A stretch of 64,000 nt of DNA from Chloroflexota bacterium (GTDB taxonomy: Bacteria > Chloroflexota > Anaerolineae > UBA4142), in contig JACRBM010000067.1 in assembly GCA_016219275.1 (NCBI GenBank), positions 62,001 to 126,000 of the forward strand, in the 5' to 3' direction. Shown piece after piece: positions 6,119-14,633 of this stretch. Numbering within the stretch: position 1 is the first letter of the stretch; each line of letters opens with the position of its first letter. The notes under the pieces are model-generated. The model did no database searches, was not told where the DNA came from, and saw only the letters and a list, made by a program, of their open reading frames with translations. The translations under genes were made by a program, and so were the position numbers.

Positions 6119-7132
6119 ATGGTTATCGTCATGCAACATCACGCGACGAGCGAGGAAATCCAGAACGTCATGCAGTACGTCGAATCGCTCGGCTTTAGTC
6201 CGCATCCGATCTACGGCGAAGAACGCACGATCATCGGCGTCGTCGGCGACGAACGTCCCATCGAGCCAGACACGTTCGATCTGATGCCGGGCGTCGAACG
6301 CACGATGCGAATTCTGCATCCGTTCAAACTCGCCTCGCGCGATTTTCACGTGGAGGATTCCATCGTCAAGATCAACGGCGTCAGCGTCGGCGGTTCGCAA
6401 GTGATCGTGATGGCGGGACCGTGCTCGGTCGAATCGCGCGAACAAATCATGGAAACGGCGGCGGCGATCAAGCAAGCCGGCGCGACGATGTTGCGCGGCG
6501 GCGCGTACAAACCGCGCACGTCCCCCTACGCGTTCCAGGGTCTGGGATTGAAAGGACTTGAACTCTTGCGCGAAGCGCGCGAGGCGTACCAGTTGCCCAT
6601 CATCACCGAGGTGATCTCGCCGCAAGATGTCACGCTCGTCGCGCAGTACGCCGACGTGTTTCAGATCGGCGCGCGCAACATGCAAAATTACGCGTTGCTC
6701 CACGCGGTCGGCGAAACGCAAAAACCGGTTCTGCTCAAACGCGGCATGATGTCCACTGTCGAAGAATTGTTGATGGCGGCAGAATATATCTTGTCGCACG
6801 GCAATCAGCGCGTCATGTTGTGCGAGCGCGGCATTCGCACGTTCGAGACGGTCACGCGCAACACCTTCGACGTGAACGCGATTCCCGCGCTCAAAGCGTT
6901 GACGCATTTGCCGGTGGTCGCCGATCCGTCGCATGGCACCGGCAAGTGGGAGTACGTCACACCCATCGCGCGCGCCGCGGTCGCCGCCGGCGCGGACGGG
7001 TTGATCGTCGAAGTGCATCCCGATCCGGCGCGCGCGCGCAGCGATGGCGCGCAATCGCTCAAGCCGGACAATTTCGCCCGGCTCGTCGCCCAAGTCCGTC
7101 GCGTCGCGGAAGCGATTGATCGCACCGTGTAG
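6119..7132 (+). CDS. aroF: 3-deoxy-7-phosphoheptulonate (DAHP) synthase, type I-beta, copy 1
   Basis: The enzyme joins phosphoenolpyruvate and erythrose 4-phosphate, the first step of the shikimate pathway. It has 337 residues from ATG 6119, chosen for AGGAGGGA just upstream and equal length with copy 2. Residues 1-70 are a ferredoxin-like ACT-type regulatory domain as in the Thermotoga enzyme; the rest is the barrel, with [45 protein letters not shown] and DPSHGTGK. In the Thermotoga protein this domain gives Tyr/Phe feedback control. It aligns without gaps to copy 2 next door, so the pair arose by tandem duplication. Confidence 0.93.
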   Translation: MVIVMQHHATSEEIQNVMQYVESLGFSPHPIYGEERTIIGVVGDERPIEPDTFDLMPGVERTMRILHPFKLASRDFHVEDSIVKINGVSVGGSQVIVMAGPCSVESREQIMETAAAIKQAGATMLRGGAYKPRTSPYAFQGLGLKGLELLREAREAYQLPIITEVISPQDVTLVAQYADVFQIGARNMQNYALLHAVGETQKPVLLKRGMMSTVEELLMAAEYILSHGNQRVMLCERGIRTFETVTRNTFDVNAIPALKALTHLPVVADPSHGTGKWEYVTPIARAAVAAGADGLIVEVHPDPARARSDGAQSLKPDNFARLVAQVRRVAEAIDRTV

Positions 7133-7180
7133 CGCAAGTTTCCAACTTGCGTCAGGGCAAATTGGAAATTTGCCTTACAT
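7133..7180. repeat. single copy of the CGCAAGTTTCCAACTTGCG palindrome
   Basis: The 66-base gap between the two DAHP synthase genes carries GCGCAAGTTTCCAACTTGCG, then GGCAAATTGGAAATTTGCC, then TTACATTTC. This is one diverged unit of the 61-bp repeat found before copy 1, so gene and upstream element were probably duplicated together. Confidence 0.85.
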
Positions 7181-7198
7181 TTCAAAAGGAGTAATCGT

Positions 7199-8212
7199 AT
7201 GGTCATCATTATGAAACACAACGCGCCAGCCGAAAACATTGACGCGTTGATCAAACACGTCGAATCACTGGGTTTCAAAACGCATCTCTCGCGCGGCGAA
7301 GAACGCACGATCATCGGACTCATCGGCGACGAACGACCCATCGAGCCGGAACATTTCGAAGCGTTCGACGGCGTCGAGCGCGTCGTGCGCGTCCTGCATC
7401 CATTCAAACTTGCGTCGCGCGATTTTCACCCGGCGGATTCGGTTGTCCGCATCAACGGCGTCAGCGTCGGCGGCAATCAAGTCATCGTGATCGCGGGACC
7501 GTGTTCCGTCGAATCGCGCGAGCAGTTGTTCGAAACCGCGGCAGCGGTGAAAGATGCCGGCGCGCACATCTTGCGCGGCGGTGCGTTCAAGCCGCGCACG
7601 TCGCCGTACGCGTTCCAGGGTCTCGGTTTGCGCGGACTCGAATTGTTGCGCGAAGCGCGCGATCTGTTCCACTTGCCGGTCGCGACCGAGGTAATGTCGC
7701 CGCAGGAGGTGACGCTCGTCGCGCAGTACGCGGATATTTTGCAGATCGGCGCGCGCAACATGCAAAACTATTCACTCTTGCGCGCGGTCGGCGAAACGCA
7801 AAAACCGATTCTGCTCAAGCGCGGCATGATGTCCACCGTCGAAGAATTGTTGATGGCGGCGGAGTACATTCTCGCGCAGGGCAACAATCGCGTGATGGTG
7901 TGCGAGCGTGGCATTCGCACGTTCGAAACTGGGACGCGTAACACGTTCGACATCAACGCGATTCCGTTGCTCAAATCGTTGACGCACTTGCCGGTGATCG
8001 CCGACCCGTCGCACGGTACGGGTAAGTGGGAACTGGTCGCGCCGGTCGCGCGCGGCGCGATTGCCGCGGGCGCAGACGGCGTGATCGTCGAAGTGCATCC
8101 GCATCCCGAACTCGCGTTGAGCGACGGCGCGCAATCGCTCAAGCCGGCGAACTTTGCCGCAATGGTCGCGGATGTGCGCCGCGTTGCGGAAGCGGTCGGT
8201 CGAACGGTGTGA
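7199..8212 (+). CDS. aroF: DAHP synthase, type I-beta, copy 2
   Basis: The second 337-residue DAHP synthase keeps all catalytic motifs of copy 1 ([49 protein letters not shown]). Differences cluster in the first 70 residues, the regulatory ACT-like domain, for example at the KTHLSRG loop. This suggests, without proving, that the copies differ in feedback specificity, for instance Phe against Tyr. AAAGGAG lies upstream of ATG 7199. The gene is in the same operon and ends 44 bases before tyrA. Confidence 0.93.
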   Translation: MVIIMKHNAPAENIDALIKHVESLGFKTHLSRGEERTIIGLIGDERPIEPEHFEAFDGVERVVRVLHPFKLASRDFHPADSVVRINGVSVGGNQVIVIAGPCSVESREQLFETAAAVKDAGAHILRGGAFKPRTSPYAFQGLGLRGLELLREARDLFHLPVATEVMSPQEVTLVAQYADILQIGARNMQNYSLLRAVGETQKPILLKRGMMSTVEELLMAAEYILAQGNNRVMVCERGIRTFETGTRNTFDINAIPLLKSLTHLPVIADPSHGTGKWELVAPVARGAIAAGADGVIVEVHPHPELALSDGAQSLKPANFAAMVADVRRVAEAVGRTV

Positions 8213-8213
8213 A

Positions 8214-8252
8214 ATGGCGGACGGCGAATGGCGAATGGCGAATGGGCGAATG
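8214..8252. repeat. short GCGAATGG tandem repeat before tyrA
   Basis: Three to four copies of GGCGAATG-like octamers occupy the gap between the second DAHP synthase and tyrA. The same motif recurs upstream of the short cyclase near 56.68 kb. No strong ribosome binding site for tyrA is visible here. Confidence 0.7.
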
Positions 8253-8256
8253 ACAC

Positions 8257-9147
8257 ATGGATGAAGATGGTTTTGCTTGGCGCGATTCCGTTATCGCGAT
8301 AGTTGGTCTGGGTTTGATGGGTGGTTCATTCGCGCTGGCTTTGCGCGAACATCGCGCGTGCGCGCGCATCCTCGCGGTCGAACGCAACGCGGCGACGCGC
8401 GCAGATGCGCTTGCGCGCGGCAGCGTAGATGAAGCGAGTGACGATCTCGCGCTCGTCGCACGCGCCGACGTGATCGTGCTTGCGACGCCGGTGCGTGTCA
8501 TCGTCGAATTGGTGCCACGCGTTGGCGCGCTCACGCGACCCGGCGCGGTCGTGTTCGACCTGGGTTCGACGAAGCGCGCGATTGTGAACGCGATGGAAAA
8601 TTTGCCCACGCACATTCACGCGATTGGCGCGCACCCAATGTGCGGCAAAGAAACGTCCGGGTTCGACGCGGCGGACGCGAATCTTTTTCGCGATGCTCCA
8701 TTTGTATTGACGCCGCTCGCACGAACAACCCAGGAAACCGTCACTCGCCTCGCGTCACTCGCCACACGCCTGGGTTCGCGTCCGCTCGTGCTCGATGCGG
8801 CGCGGCACGACAAGATTGTCGCGGCGATCAGTCATCTGCCGTTCGCAGTCGCGTCTAACTTGATGATGACGGCGAGTGAATTCGCGCAGAACGACGATGC
8901 GCTGTTCGCACTCGCAGCGTCCGGTTTTCGCGACACGTCCCGTCTTGCCGCGAGCAACACGACGATGATGCTCGACATTTTGCTGACGAATCGCGATCAC
9001 GTCGCCGCGTGCCTCCGCGACTATTCGCGCAACCTCAATGCGCTCGCCGACGCGATCGAGCGCGGCAATGATGACACGTTGCGCGCGCGTTTGCAAAGCG
9101 CAGCGGAACTGCGACGCGGGTTGTTTCAAATCGCAAATAGCGGATAG
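8257..9147 (+). CDS. tyrA: prephenate dehydrogenase
   Basis: The 296-residue enzyme oxidises prephenate to 4-hydroxyphenylpyruvate for Tyr synthesis. The N-terminal Rossmann fold has GLGLMGGSFALAL and ADVIVLATPV. The catalytic region has IGAHPMCGKETSGFDAADANLF near residues 127-148, with the conserved His and the GxxxSG-like segment, and a helical C-terminal half follows (AASGFRDTSRLAASN). No ACT domain is fused, so Tyr control may act through attenuation and the DAHP synthases. The start ATG 8257 has no clear ribosome binding site. Confidence 0.92.
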   Translation: MDEDGFAWRDSVIAIVGLGLMGGSFALALREHRACARILAVERNAATRADALARGSVDEASDDLALVARADVIVLATPVRVIVELVPRVGALTRPGAVVFDLGSTKRAIVNAMENLPTHIHAIGAHPMCGKETSGFDAADANLFRDAPFVLTPLARTTQETVTRLASLATRLGSRPLVLDAARHDKIVAAISHLPFAVASNLMMTASEFAQNDDALFALAASGFRDTSRLAASNTTMMLDILLTNRDHVAACLRDYSRNLNALADAIERGNDDTLRARLQSAAELRRGLFQIANSG

Positions 9148-9220
9148 CGTATGGCAAATTGCAAATTGTATGGTGCGATCCGCTATCTGCCATTTGCTAA
9201 TCGCCACTTGGAAATCAAAA

Positions 9221-10522
9221 ATGCCAGAATATCAAATCACTCCATCTTCCAAACCACTTCGCGGCACACTTACCGTGCCCGCCGACAAATCCATCTCACA
9301 TCGCGCGGCGATTTTCGCGTCGCTCGCCGAGGGCGCGACGCGCATCGAAAATTTTTTGCCGAGCGAAACGACGCACGCAACGCTCGATTGCTTGCGCGCG
9401 ATGGGCGCGGAGATCGAGCAACGCGATGCGACGACACTCGTGGTTCGCGGACGCGGGATGCGCGGTTTGCGCGAGCCGAGTGACATTTTGTTTTGCAAAG
9501 GATCGGGCACGACGATGCGTTTGCTCGCCGGGTTGTGCGCGGGACAGAACTTTCTTTCGATTCTCGACGGTACGCCCGCGCTCAAACGTCGCCCGATGGC
9601 GCGCGTCGCCGAGCCGCTCCGCGCGATGGGCGCGACGATTCTCGCGCGCGACGATGGCAAACTGCCCCCGCTTGCAATACGCGGCGGCAATCTGCGCGGG
9701 ATCGAGTACACGATGAACGTCGCGAGCGCGCAAGTCAAATCCGCGATTCTGCTCGCCGCGCTCTTCGCCGATTCGCCCACGACAGTGCGCGAACCCAGTT
9801 TGTCACGCGATCACACGGAGAGGATGTTGCAAGGTTGTGGAATCGAATTGCGAATTGCGAATTGCGAAACGCGAATTAATCCAACTTCAAATCTCCAACT
9901 TCCAACTTCCAATTTCCAAATTCCAAATGATTTTTCCTCCGCCGCGTTCTTCATCGTCGCCGCGCTCATCGTGCCGCAATCGGAATTGTGTTTGCAAAAC
10001 GTCGGCGTCAACGCGACGCGCACCGGGTTGCTCGACGCGCTGACGCGGATGGGCGCGCGTGTCGCGATTGAAAACGCGCGCGATGAGTCGGGCGAACCGG
10101 TCGGCGATGTCATCGCGCGCGCGAGCCGCTCCGCGTTGCGCGCGACCGAGATCGCTGGCGATGAGGCGCCGCGCATGATTGACGAATTTCCGATTTTCGC
10201 GATTGCGGCAACCCAGGCGCGCGGCGAAACGATCGTGCGCGACGCGCAAGAACTGCGCGTCAAGGAGTCGGACCGCATCGCGACGCTCGCGCAAGAAATC
10301 CGCAAGATGGGCGCGCAGATCGAGGAACGCGACGATGGATTCATCATCGCAGGACCGACGCCGTTGCGCGGCGCGCGCGTCTCGGCGCACAACGATCATC
10401 GGCTCGCGATGGCGCTCGCGGTCGCCGCGCTCATCGCGCGCGGCGAAACGATCATCGAGGGCTGGGAATGCGTCGCCGATTCGTTTCCGAATTTTGCCGA
10501 AACCCTGGAGGGCATTCAATGA
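9221..10522 (+). CDS. aroA: 3-phosphoshikimate 1-carboxyvinyltransferase (EPSP synthase)
   Basis: The 433-residue enzyme adds the enolpyruvyl group to shikimate 3-phosphate. Motifs in order: DKSISHRAA, GSGTTMRLLAG, RRPMARVAEPLRAMGA, SRDHTERML, DFSSAAFF, ELRVKESDR and HNDHRLAMALAVAAL. ATG 9221 matches the usual N-terminus; the open frame further 5' overlaps tyrA. Two oddities are visible. The usual GNSGT motif reads KGSGT. Residues 210-235 are encoded by a low-complexity repeat (LRIANCETRINPTSNLQLP...) just before the conserved D-S-S-A-A-F block, where other enzymes have a short VPGD turn. It overlaps aroE by ATGA. Confidence 0.93.
   Translation: MPEYQITPSSKPLRGTLTVPADKSISHRAAIFASLAEGATRIENFLPSETTHATLDCLRAMGAEIEQRDATTLVVRGRGMRGLREPSDILFCKGSGTTMRLLAGLCAGQNFLSILDGTPALKRRPMARVAEPLRAMGATILARDDGKLPPLAIRGGNLRGIEYTMNVASAQVKSAILLAALFADSPTTVREPSLSRDHTERMLQGCGIELRIANCETRINPTSNLQLPTSNFQIPNDFSSAAFFIVAALIVPQSELCLQNVGVNATRTGLLDALTRMGARVAIENARDESGEPVGDVIARASRSALRATEIAGDEAPRMIDEFPIFAIAATQARGETIVRDAQELRVKESDRIATLAQEIRKMGAQIEERDDGFIIAGPTPLRGARVSAHNDHRLAMALAVAALIARGETIIEGWECVADSFPNFAETLEGIQ
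9842..9930 (+). repeat. low-complexity repeat embedded in the aroA coding sequence
   Basis: GAATTGCGAATTGCGAATTGCGAAA is followed by a CCAACTTCCAACTTCCAATTTCC-like run. The segment is in frame and adds about 26 residues. It shares the peptide NPTSNLQ with the insert in the full-length cyclase at 59.3 kb. Confidence 0.8.
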
Positions 10523-11400
10523 AACGTGTTTTTCTGATAGGATATCCGGTCAAGCATTCCTTGTCGCCCGCGATGCAGAACGCCGCGTTTCGCGCGCTGA
10601 ACTTGGATTGGGAGTATGGTTTACTCGAAACACCGCGCGATCAATTAGGAGAGGTCGTCGCGCGTATCCGCCTCGACGATTGCACGGGCGCGAATGTGAC
10701 CGTGCCGCATAAAGAAGCGGTGATGCCATACTTGGACGACATCGCCGATCACGCGCGTCACGTGGGCGCGGTGAACACCATCATCAAACGGGATGGCAAG
10801 CTGATTGGCGATAATACCGACGTGTATGGCATTGTTCAAACGTTGACCCAGGCATTAGTAAAGATGCGCGGCGCGCGCGTGGCAATCCTGGGCGCGGGCG
10901 GCGCGGCGCACGCGGCGGCGTTCGCGCTCGCCGAGTCCGGCGCGGCGCACATCGTGATCGTGAACCGCACGCACACGCGCGCGGCAATGCTCGCCGAACG
11001 TGTGCGCGGAGAATTTCCTCGCGTGACCGTCACGGCGAACGAGACCGAATCCCTCGCCCGCGCGCAGATCATCATCAATGCGACGCCGGTCGGCATGACA
11101 CCGCGCGAAGGTGAATCGCCGATGACGTACGCGTTTCCGCGTCACGCCGTCGCGTTCGATCTGGTTTATCGTCCTTTGCAAACGCGGTTCCTGCGCGAAG
11201 CCGAACTCGCCGGGGCGCGTGCGATTGGCGGTCTTGGAATGCTGGTGCATCAAGGCGTCGAGGCATTCAAGTTGTGGACCGGCTACCGCGTCCCGGATCA
11301 GATCATGCTCGACGCGGCGATGGCGGAATTGGAACGCGCGCGCGAATTGAAACGCGGCGCGAGTGAGGTTAGGCATGTTGCGATTCTTGACAGCCGGTGA
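10519..11400 (+). CDS. aroE: shikimate dehydrogenase
   Basis: The 293-residue enzyme reduces 3-dehydroshikimate to shikimate with NADPH. It has the substrate motif GYPVKHSLSPAMQN, the catalytic Lys in NVTVPHKEA, GDNTDVYG, and the dinucleotide loop GAGGAAHAAAF followed by NRT, which suits NADP. ATG 10519 overlaps the aroA stop. Its last 26 bases overlap the start of aroC, giving tight translational coupling. Confidence 0.93.
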   Translation: MKRVFLIGYPVKHSLSPAMQNAAFRALNLDWEYGLLETPRDQLGEVVARIRLDDCTGANVTVPHKEAVMPYLDDIADHARHVGAVNTIIKRDGKLIGDNTDVYGIVQTLTQALVKMRGARVAILGAGGAAHAAAFALAESGAAHIVIVNRTHTRAAMLAERVRGEFPRVTVTANETESLARAQIIINATPVGMTPREGESPMTYAFPRHAVAFDLVYRPLQTRFLREAELAGARAIGGLGMLVHQGVEAFKLWTGYRVPDQIMLDAAMAELERARELKRGASEVRHVAILDSR

Positions 11401-12505
11401 ATCACACGGACCGGCGCTCACGGGAATCGTCGAAGGATTGCCGGCGGGTTTGCGTGTGGACGCGGACGCGATCAATCGCGATCTGGCGCGACGACAAATT
11501 GGCGTGGGGCGTTCGGCGCGGATGCGGATCGAAACGGATCGCGTCGAAATCCTGGGCGGCGTGGTGGACGGCAAAACGATTGGCGCGCCGGTCGCGTTGC
11601 GAATCGAAAATCTCGATTACGCGAATTGGAAGGACAAGGTTGTCCCGCCGCAAACGATTCCCCGACCGGGGCACGCCGATCTTGCCGGTGCGATCAAGTA
11701 CGGGTTCGACGATTTGCGGATGGTCGCGGAACGCGCGAGCGCGCGCGAAACCGCGATGCGCGTTGCATGCGGCTCCGTCGCGCGCCAACTCCTCGCGGAA
11801 TTTGGAATCATCCTCGGCAGTCACGTGCTCGAAATCGGCGGCATCATCGCCCAAGTTCCTTCCATTCCATACGCAGAAATTTTTTCCCGCGCCCAGGCAT
11901 CCGACGTAATAGTCGCCGACGAGACGAGCGCGACAAAAATCCGCGAACGCATCGAAGAGGTGATGCGCGCAAAAGATACCATCGGCGGCGTAATCGAAAT
12001 CGTCGCGCTCAATGTGCCGGTCGGACTCGGCTCGCACGTGCAGTGGGACCGCAAACTCGATGGGCGGCTCGCGCAAGCAGTGATGAGCATTCAATCGGTC
12101 AAGGGCGTTGAGATCGGCGATGCGTGGGAGAATGCGCGCAAGGTGGGGACGCAGGTGCAGGATGAGATTGTTGCAACAGACCAATTACCAATTACCAATC
12201 ACAAATTTACACGGCAAACAAATCGCGCCGGAGGACTTGAAGGTGGGATCACGAACGGGATGCCGATTGTGATTCGCGCCGCGCTGAAACCGATCGCGAC
12301 GACGGTGACGCCGTTGCGTTCGATTGATCTCGCGACCGGCGAACCGGCGCTCGCGCAATATCAACGTTCGGATTTTTCACACGTGCCGCGCGCGTGCGTG
12401 ATCGGCGAGGCGATGGTCGCGTTCGTGCTTGCCGACGCGTTGATGGAAAAACTGGGTGGCGATTCGATCAATGAAATGAGACAACGAATGGAGAATCTCA
12501 AATGA
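11375..12505 (+). CDS. aroC: chorismate synthase
   Basis: The 376-residue FMN-dependent enzyme makes chorismate from EPSP. It starts MLRFLTAGESHGPALTG, the typical N-terminus, at ATG 11375 with GAGG upstream. Further motifs are GRSARMRIETDR, RPGHADLAGAIKYG, ERASARETAMRVA, NRAGGLEGGITNG and the DFSHVPRACVIGEAM tail. Residues 267-280 (ATDQLPITNHKFT) are coded by a CCAATTACCAATTACCAATC repeat lying in the variable loop between DEI and R-TN. It overlaps aroE and aroKB. Confidence 0.94.
   Translation: MLRFLTAGESHGPALTGIVEGLPAGLRVDADAINRDLARRQIGVGRSARMRIETDRVEILGGVVDGKTIGAPVALRIENLDYANWKDKVVPPQTIPRPGHADLAGAIKYGFDDLRMVAERASARETAMRVACGSVARQLLAEFGIILGSHVLEIGGIIAQVPSIPYAEIFSRAQASDVIVADETSATKIRERIEEVMRAKDTIGGVIEIVALNVPVGLGSHVQWDRKLDGRLAQAVMSIQSVKGVEIGDAWENARKVGTQVQDEIVATDQLPITNHKFTRQTNRAGGLEGGITNGMPIVIRAALKPIATTVTPLRSIDLATGEPALAQYQRSDFSHVPRACVIGEAMVAFVLADALMEKLGGDSINEMRQRMENLK
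12173..12213 (+). repeat. short AT-rich direct repeat inside aroC
   Basis: CCAATTACCAATTACCAATCAC lies in frame within a loop of chorismate synthase. It resembles the low-complexity inserts in aroA and the cyclase but is shorter. Confidence 0.6.
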
Positions 12506-14103
12506 GTCAACCACGTGTTGCGCCGATTGTTTTGACCGGCTTTATGGGCGCAGGCAAGACCTCGGTCGGCAAAGTGATTGCCGAAAGACTGGGTCGCGAA
12601 TTTGTGGACATGGATGTCGCGATTCAAGCGGCGGAAGGCATGACGATTCCCGAAATGTTCAACGTGCACGGCGAAGCGTACTTTCGCGCGCGCGAAACCG
12701 AGTGGTGCGCGCGGCTGGCGCAAAGTGAGAATCACGTCGTCGCCACCGGCGGCGGCGCGATGGTGAATCCAAACAATCGGGCGTATTTCAAAGACGCGTT
12801 AGTCGTGTGTCTCGATGCGCCCCCCGATGATATTTACAATCGGCTCAAGCATCAACACGATCGTCCCTTGTTGCAATCGGCAAACCCGCAACAACGCATC
12901 GTCGAGTTGATGAACGCGCGGCGCGACGCGTATGCCCAGGTCGAATGGCATTTGAACACGCACGACAAGACGGTGGAGCAGGTCGCCGATGAAATCGTCG
13001 GTTTGTTGCAACCGCGCAAAATCAACGTGTCCGCGCCAGACAGCGTGTGTCCGATTTTTGTCGGCGCGGGTTTGCTGGGGCAGGTGGGACGCTTGATGAA
13101 TTTGACGCGGGATAGTTTTTCGCCGCATTGCGCGATCATCACGAATCCGCGCGTGAGCCGATTGCACGCCGCGCCGGTGGTCGAATCGTTGCGCGCGCGT
13201 AATTTCGAACCGCACATCATCGAAATTCCCGATAGCGAAAAGTACAAGACGCTCGATTCCGTGCGGATGATTTACGATCAACTGATTGACGCGCAACTCG
13301 ACCGCCAGTCCATCGTCTTCGCGCTGGGCGGCGGTGTCATCGGCGATGTCGCCGGCTTTGCGGCGGCGACGTACTTGCGCGGCGTGTCGTTCGTGCAAAT
13401 GCCGACGACCTTGTTGGCGATGGTGGACGCGAGCATCGGCGGTAAAGCCGCGGTGGATCATCCGCGCGGCAAAAATCTGGTGGGCGCATTCAAGCAACCG
13501 TTCGCGGTGATCGCGGACACCGACGCGCTCGCCACGCTGCGTGAGGAAGAATTACATTCGGGCATGGCAGAGGTCGTCAAGCACGGCATCATCGAAGATG
13601 TGGGCTTGTTCGAGATGCTGGAACGCGATCCGAATTCGTCGCCGGTGCCGATGGAAGGTCGGCGCAGTTGGATCGCCCGCGCGATGCAGGTCAAGATCAA
13701 TATTGTCGCGCGCGATCCGCTCGAACAAGGCGAGCGCGGCAAGCTGAACCTGGGGCACACGTTCGGGCACGCGTTCGAGTTGTTGTCGAATTTCGAATTG
13801 CAACACGGCGAGGCGGTTGCGATTGGGCTGGTGTGCGCGACGCGCTTGGCGGCGCGGCGCGGGATGTGCGAGGCGACGCTCGTCGCGCGCGTCGAAAACC
13901 TTTTACGCGCGATTGATCTACCGACGCGCGTGCCATCTGCCATGTCCACTGATGTGATTCTCGACGCGATGGGGACGGACAAGAAACGCGTCGGCGCGCA
14001 ATTGCGGTTCGTATTGCCGCGCGCGCTGGGCGATGTGGTCATCGTGGATAATGTGCCGCGTGAGGATGTGATCGCGGCGATTGAAGAAACGCGCGAAGAA
14101 TGA
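12502..14103 (+). CDS. aroKB: bifunctional shikimate kinase / 3-dehydroquinate synthase fusion
   Basis: The 533-residue protein carries two shikimate-pathway activities. Residues 1-170 are a shikimate kinase with P-loop GFMGAGKTS, DMD, a conserved YFRARETE and GGGAMV. Residues about 175-533 are a dehydroquinate synthase with DSEKYKT, LGGGVIGDVAGFAAATYLRG, PTTLLAMVDASIGGKAAVDHPRGKNLVG and the metal-ligand motif GHTFGHAFE. ATG 12502 overlaps the aroC stop (ATGA). Fusion of these two neighbouring genes occurs in several phyla. It is the last gene of the operon; only dehydroquinase is missing and lies convergently downstream. Confidence 0.95.
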   Translation: MSQPRVAPIVLTGFMGAGKTSVGKVIAERLGREFVDMDVAIQAAEGMTIPEMFNVHGEAYFRARETEWCARLAQSENHVVATGGGAMVNPNNRAYFKDALVVCLDAPPDDIYNRLKHQHDRPLLQSANPQQRIVELMNARRDAYAQVEWHLNTHDKTVEQVADEIVGLLQPRKINVSAPDSVCPIFVGAGLLGQVGRLMNLTRDSFSPHCAIITNPRVSRLHAAPVVESLRARNFEPHIIEIPDSEKYKTLDSVRMIYDQLIDAQLDRQSIVFALGGGVIGDVAGFAAATYLRGVSFVQMPTTLLAMVDASIGGKAAVDHPRGKNLVGAFKQPFAVIADTDALATLREEELHSGMAEVVKHGIIEDVGLFEMLERDPNSSPVPMEGRRSWIARAMQVKINIVARDPLEQGERGKLNLGHTFGHAFELLSNFELQHGEAVAIGLVCATRLAARRGMCEATLVARVENLLRAIDLPTRVPSAMSTDVILDAMGTDKKRVGAQLRFVLPRALGDVVIVDNVPREDVIAAIEETREE

Positions 14104-14107
14104 TGCA

Positions 14108-14135
14108 GTAGGGGCGTTGCATGCAAAGCCCCTAC
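14108..14135. repeat. inverted repeat between convergent aroKB and aroQ
   Basis: GTAGGGGC (14108-14115) and GCCCCTAC (14128-14135) form an 8-bp stem around GTTGCATGCAAA. There is no T-run on either side, so it is at most a weak bidirectional terminator. Confidence 0.55.
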
Positions 14136-14141
14136 CAAAAT

Positions 14142-14615
14142 TCAATCGTCGTAGCCGATCTGATTCTCTTCTTTCTTTTGCTCGTGCAGAATTGCGAGCA
14201 GCGCTTTGAGTCCGTACAAATAACTACGCCAACCCAGTCCGCAAATCATCCCGACGCAAACCGGCGTGAGCACAAGTTTGTGCCGAAATTCTTCGCGCGC
14301 GTGAATGTTCGACAAATGGACTTCGATGGTTGGCAATTTCACGGCGGAGAGCGCGTCGCGAATCGCGATGGAATAGTGCGAGTATGCGCCGGGATTGATA
14401 ACGATGCCGTCCGCCCAATTGCGCGCATCCTGAATCGCGTCCACGATCCCGCCTTCACTGTTCGATTGGAACACCGTCAGTTCCGCCCCGTTCTCTTCGG
14501 CGACCTTTTTCATCCGCGCGTTGATTTCATCAAAACCGACCGTGCCGTATATCCCCGGCTCGCGCCAGCCGAGCAGATTCAAGTTCGGTCCGTGCATGAG
14601 TAAGATTTTCAACAT
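14142..14615 (-). CDS. aroQ: type II 3-dehydroquinate dehydratase
   Basis: The 157-residue enzyme dehydrates 3-dehydroquinate to 3-dehydroshikimate. It has the start ILLMHGPNLNLLGWREPGIYG with the catalytic Tyr, QSNSEGGIVDAIQDA, NPGAYSHYSIAIRDAL, and the conserved His in EVHLSNIHAREEFRH. It completes the set that the plus-strand operon lacks, but it is on the other strand and so outside the attenuator's control. The extended C-terminal tail (KKEENQIGYDD) is not conserved as far as I know. Confidence 0.94.
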   Translation of the reverse strand: MLKILLMHGPNLNLLGWREPGIYGTVGFDEINARMKKVAEENGAELTVFQSNSEGGIVDAIQDARNWADGIVINPGAYSHYSIAIRDALSAVKLPTIEVHLSNIHAREEFRHKLVLTPVCVGMICGLGWRSYLYGLKALLAILHEQKKEENQIGYDD

Positions 14616-14633
14616 GATTCATTCTCCCGTGAC

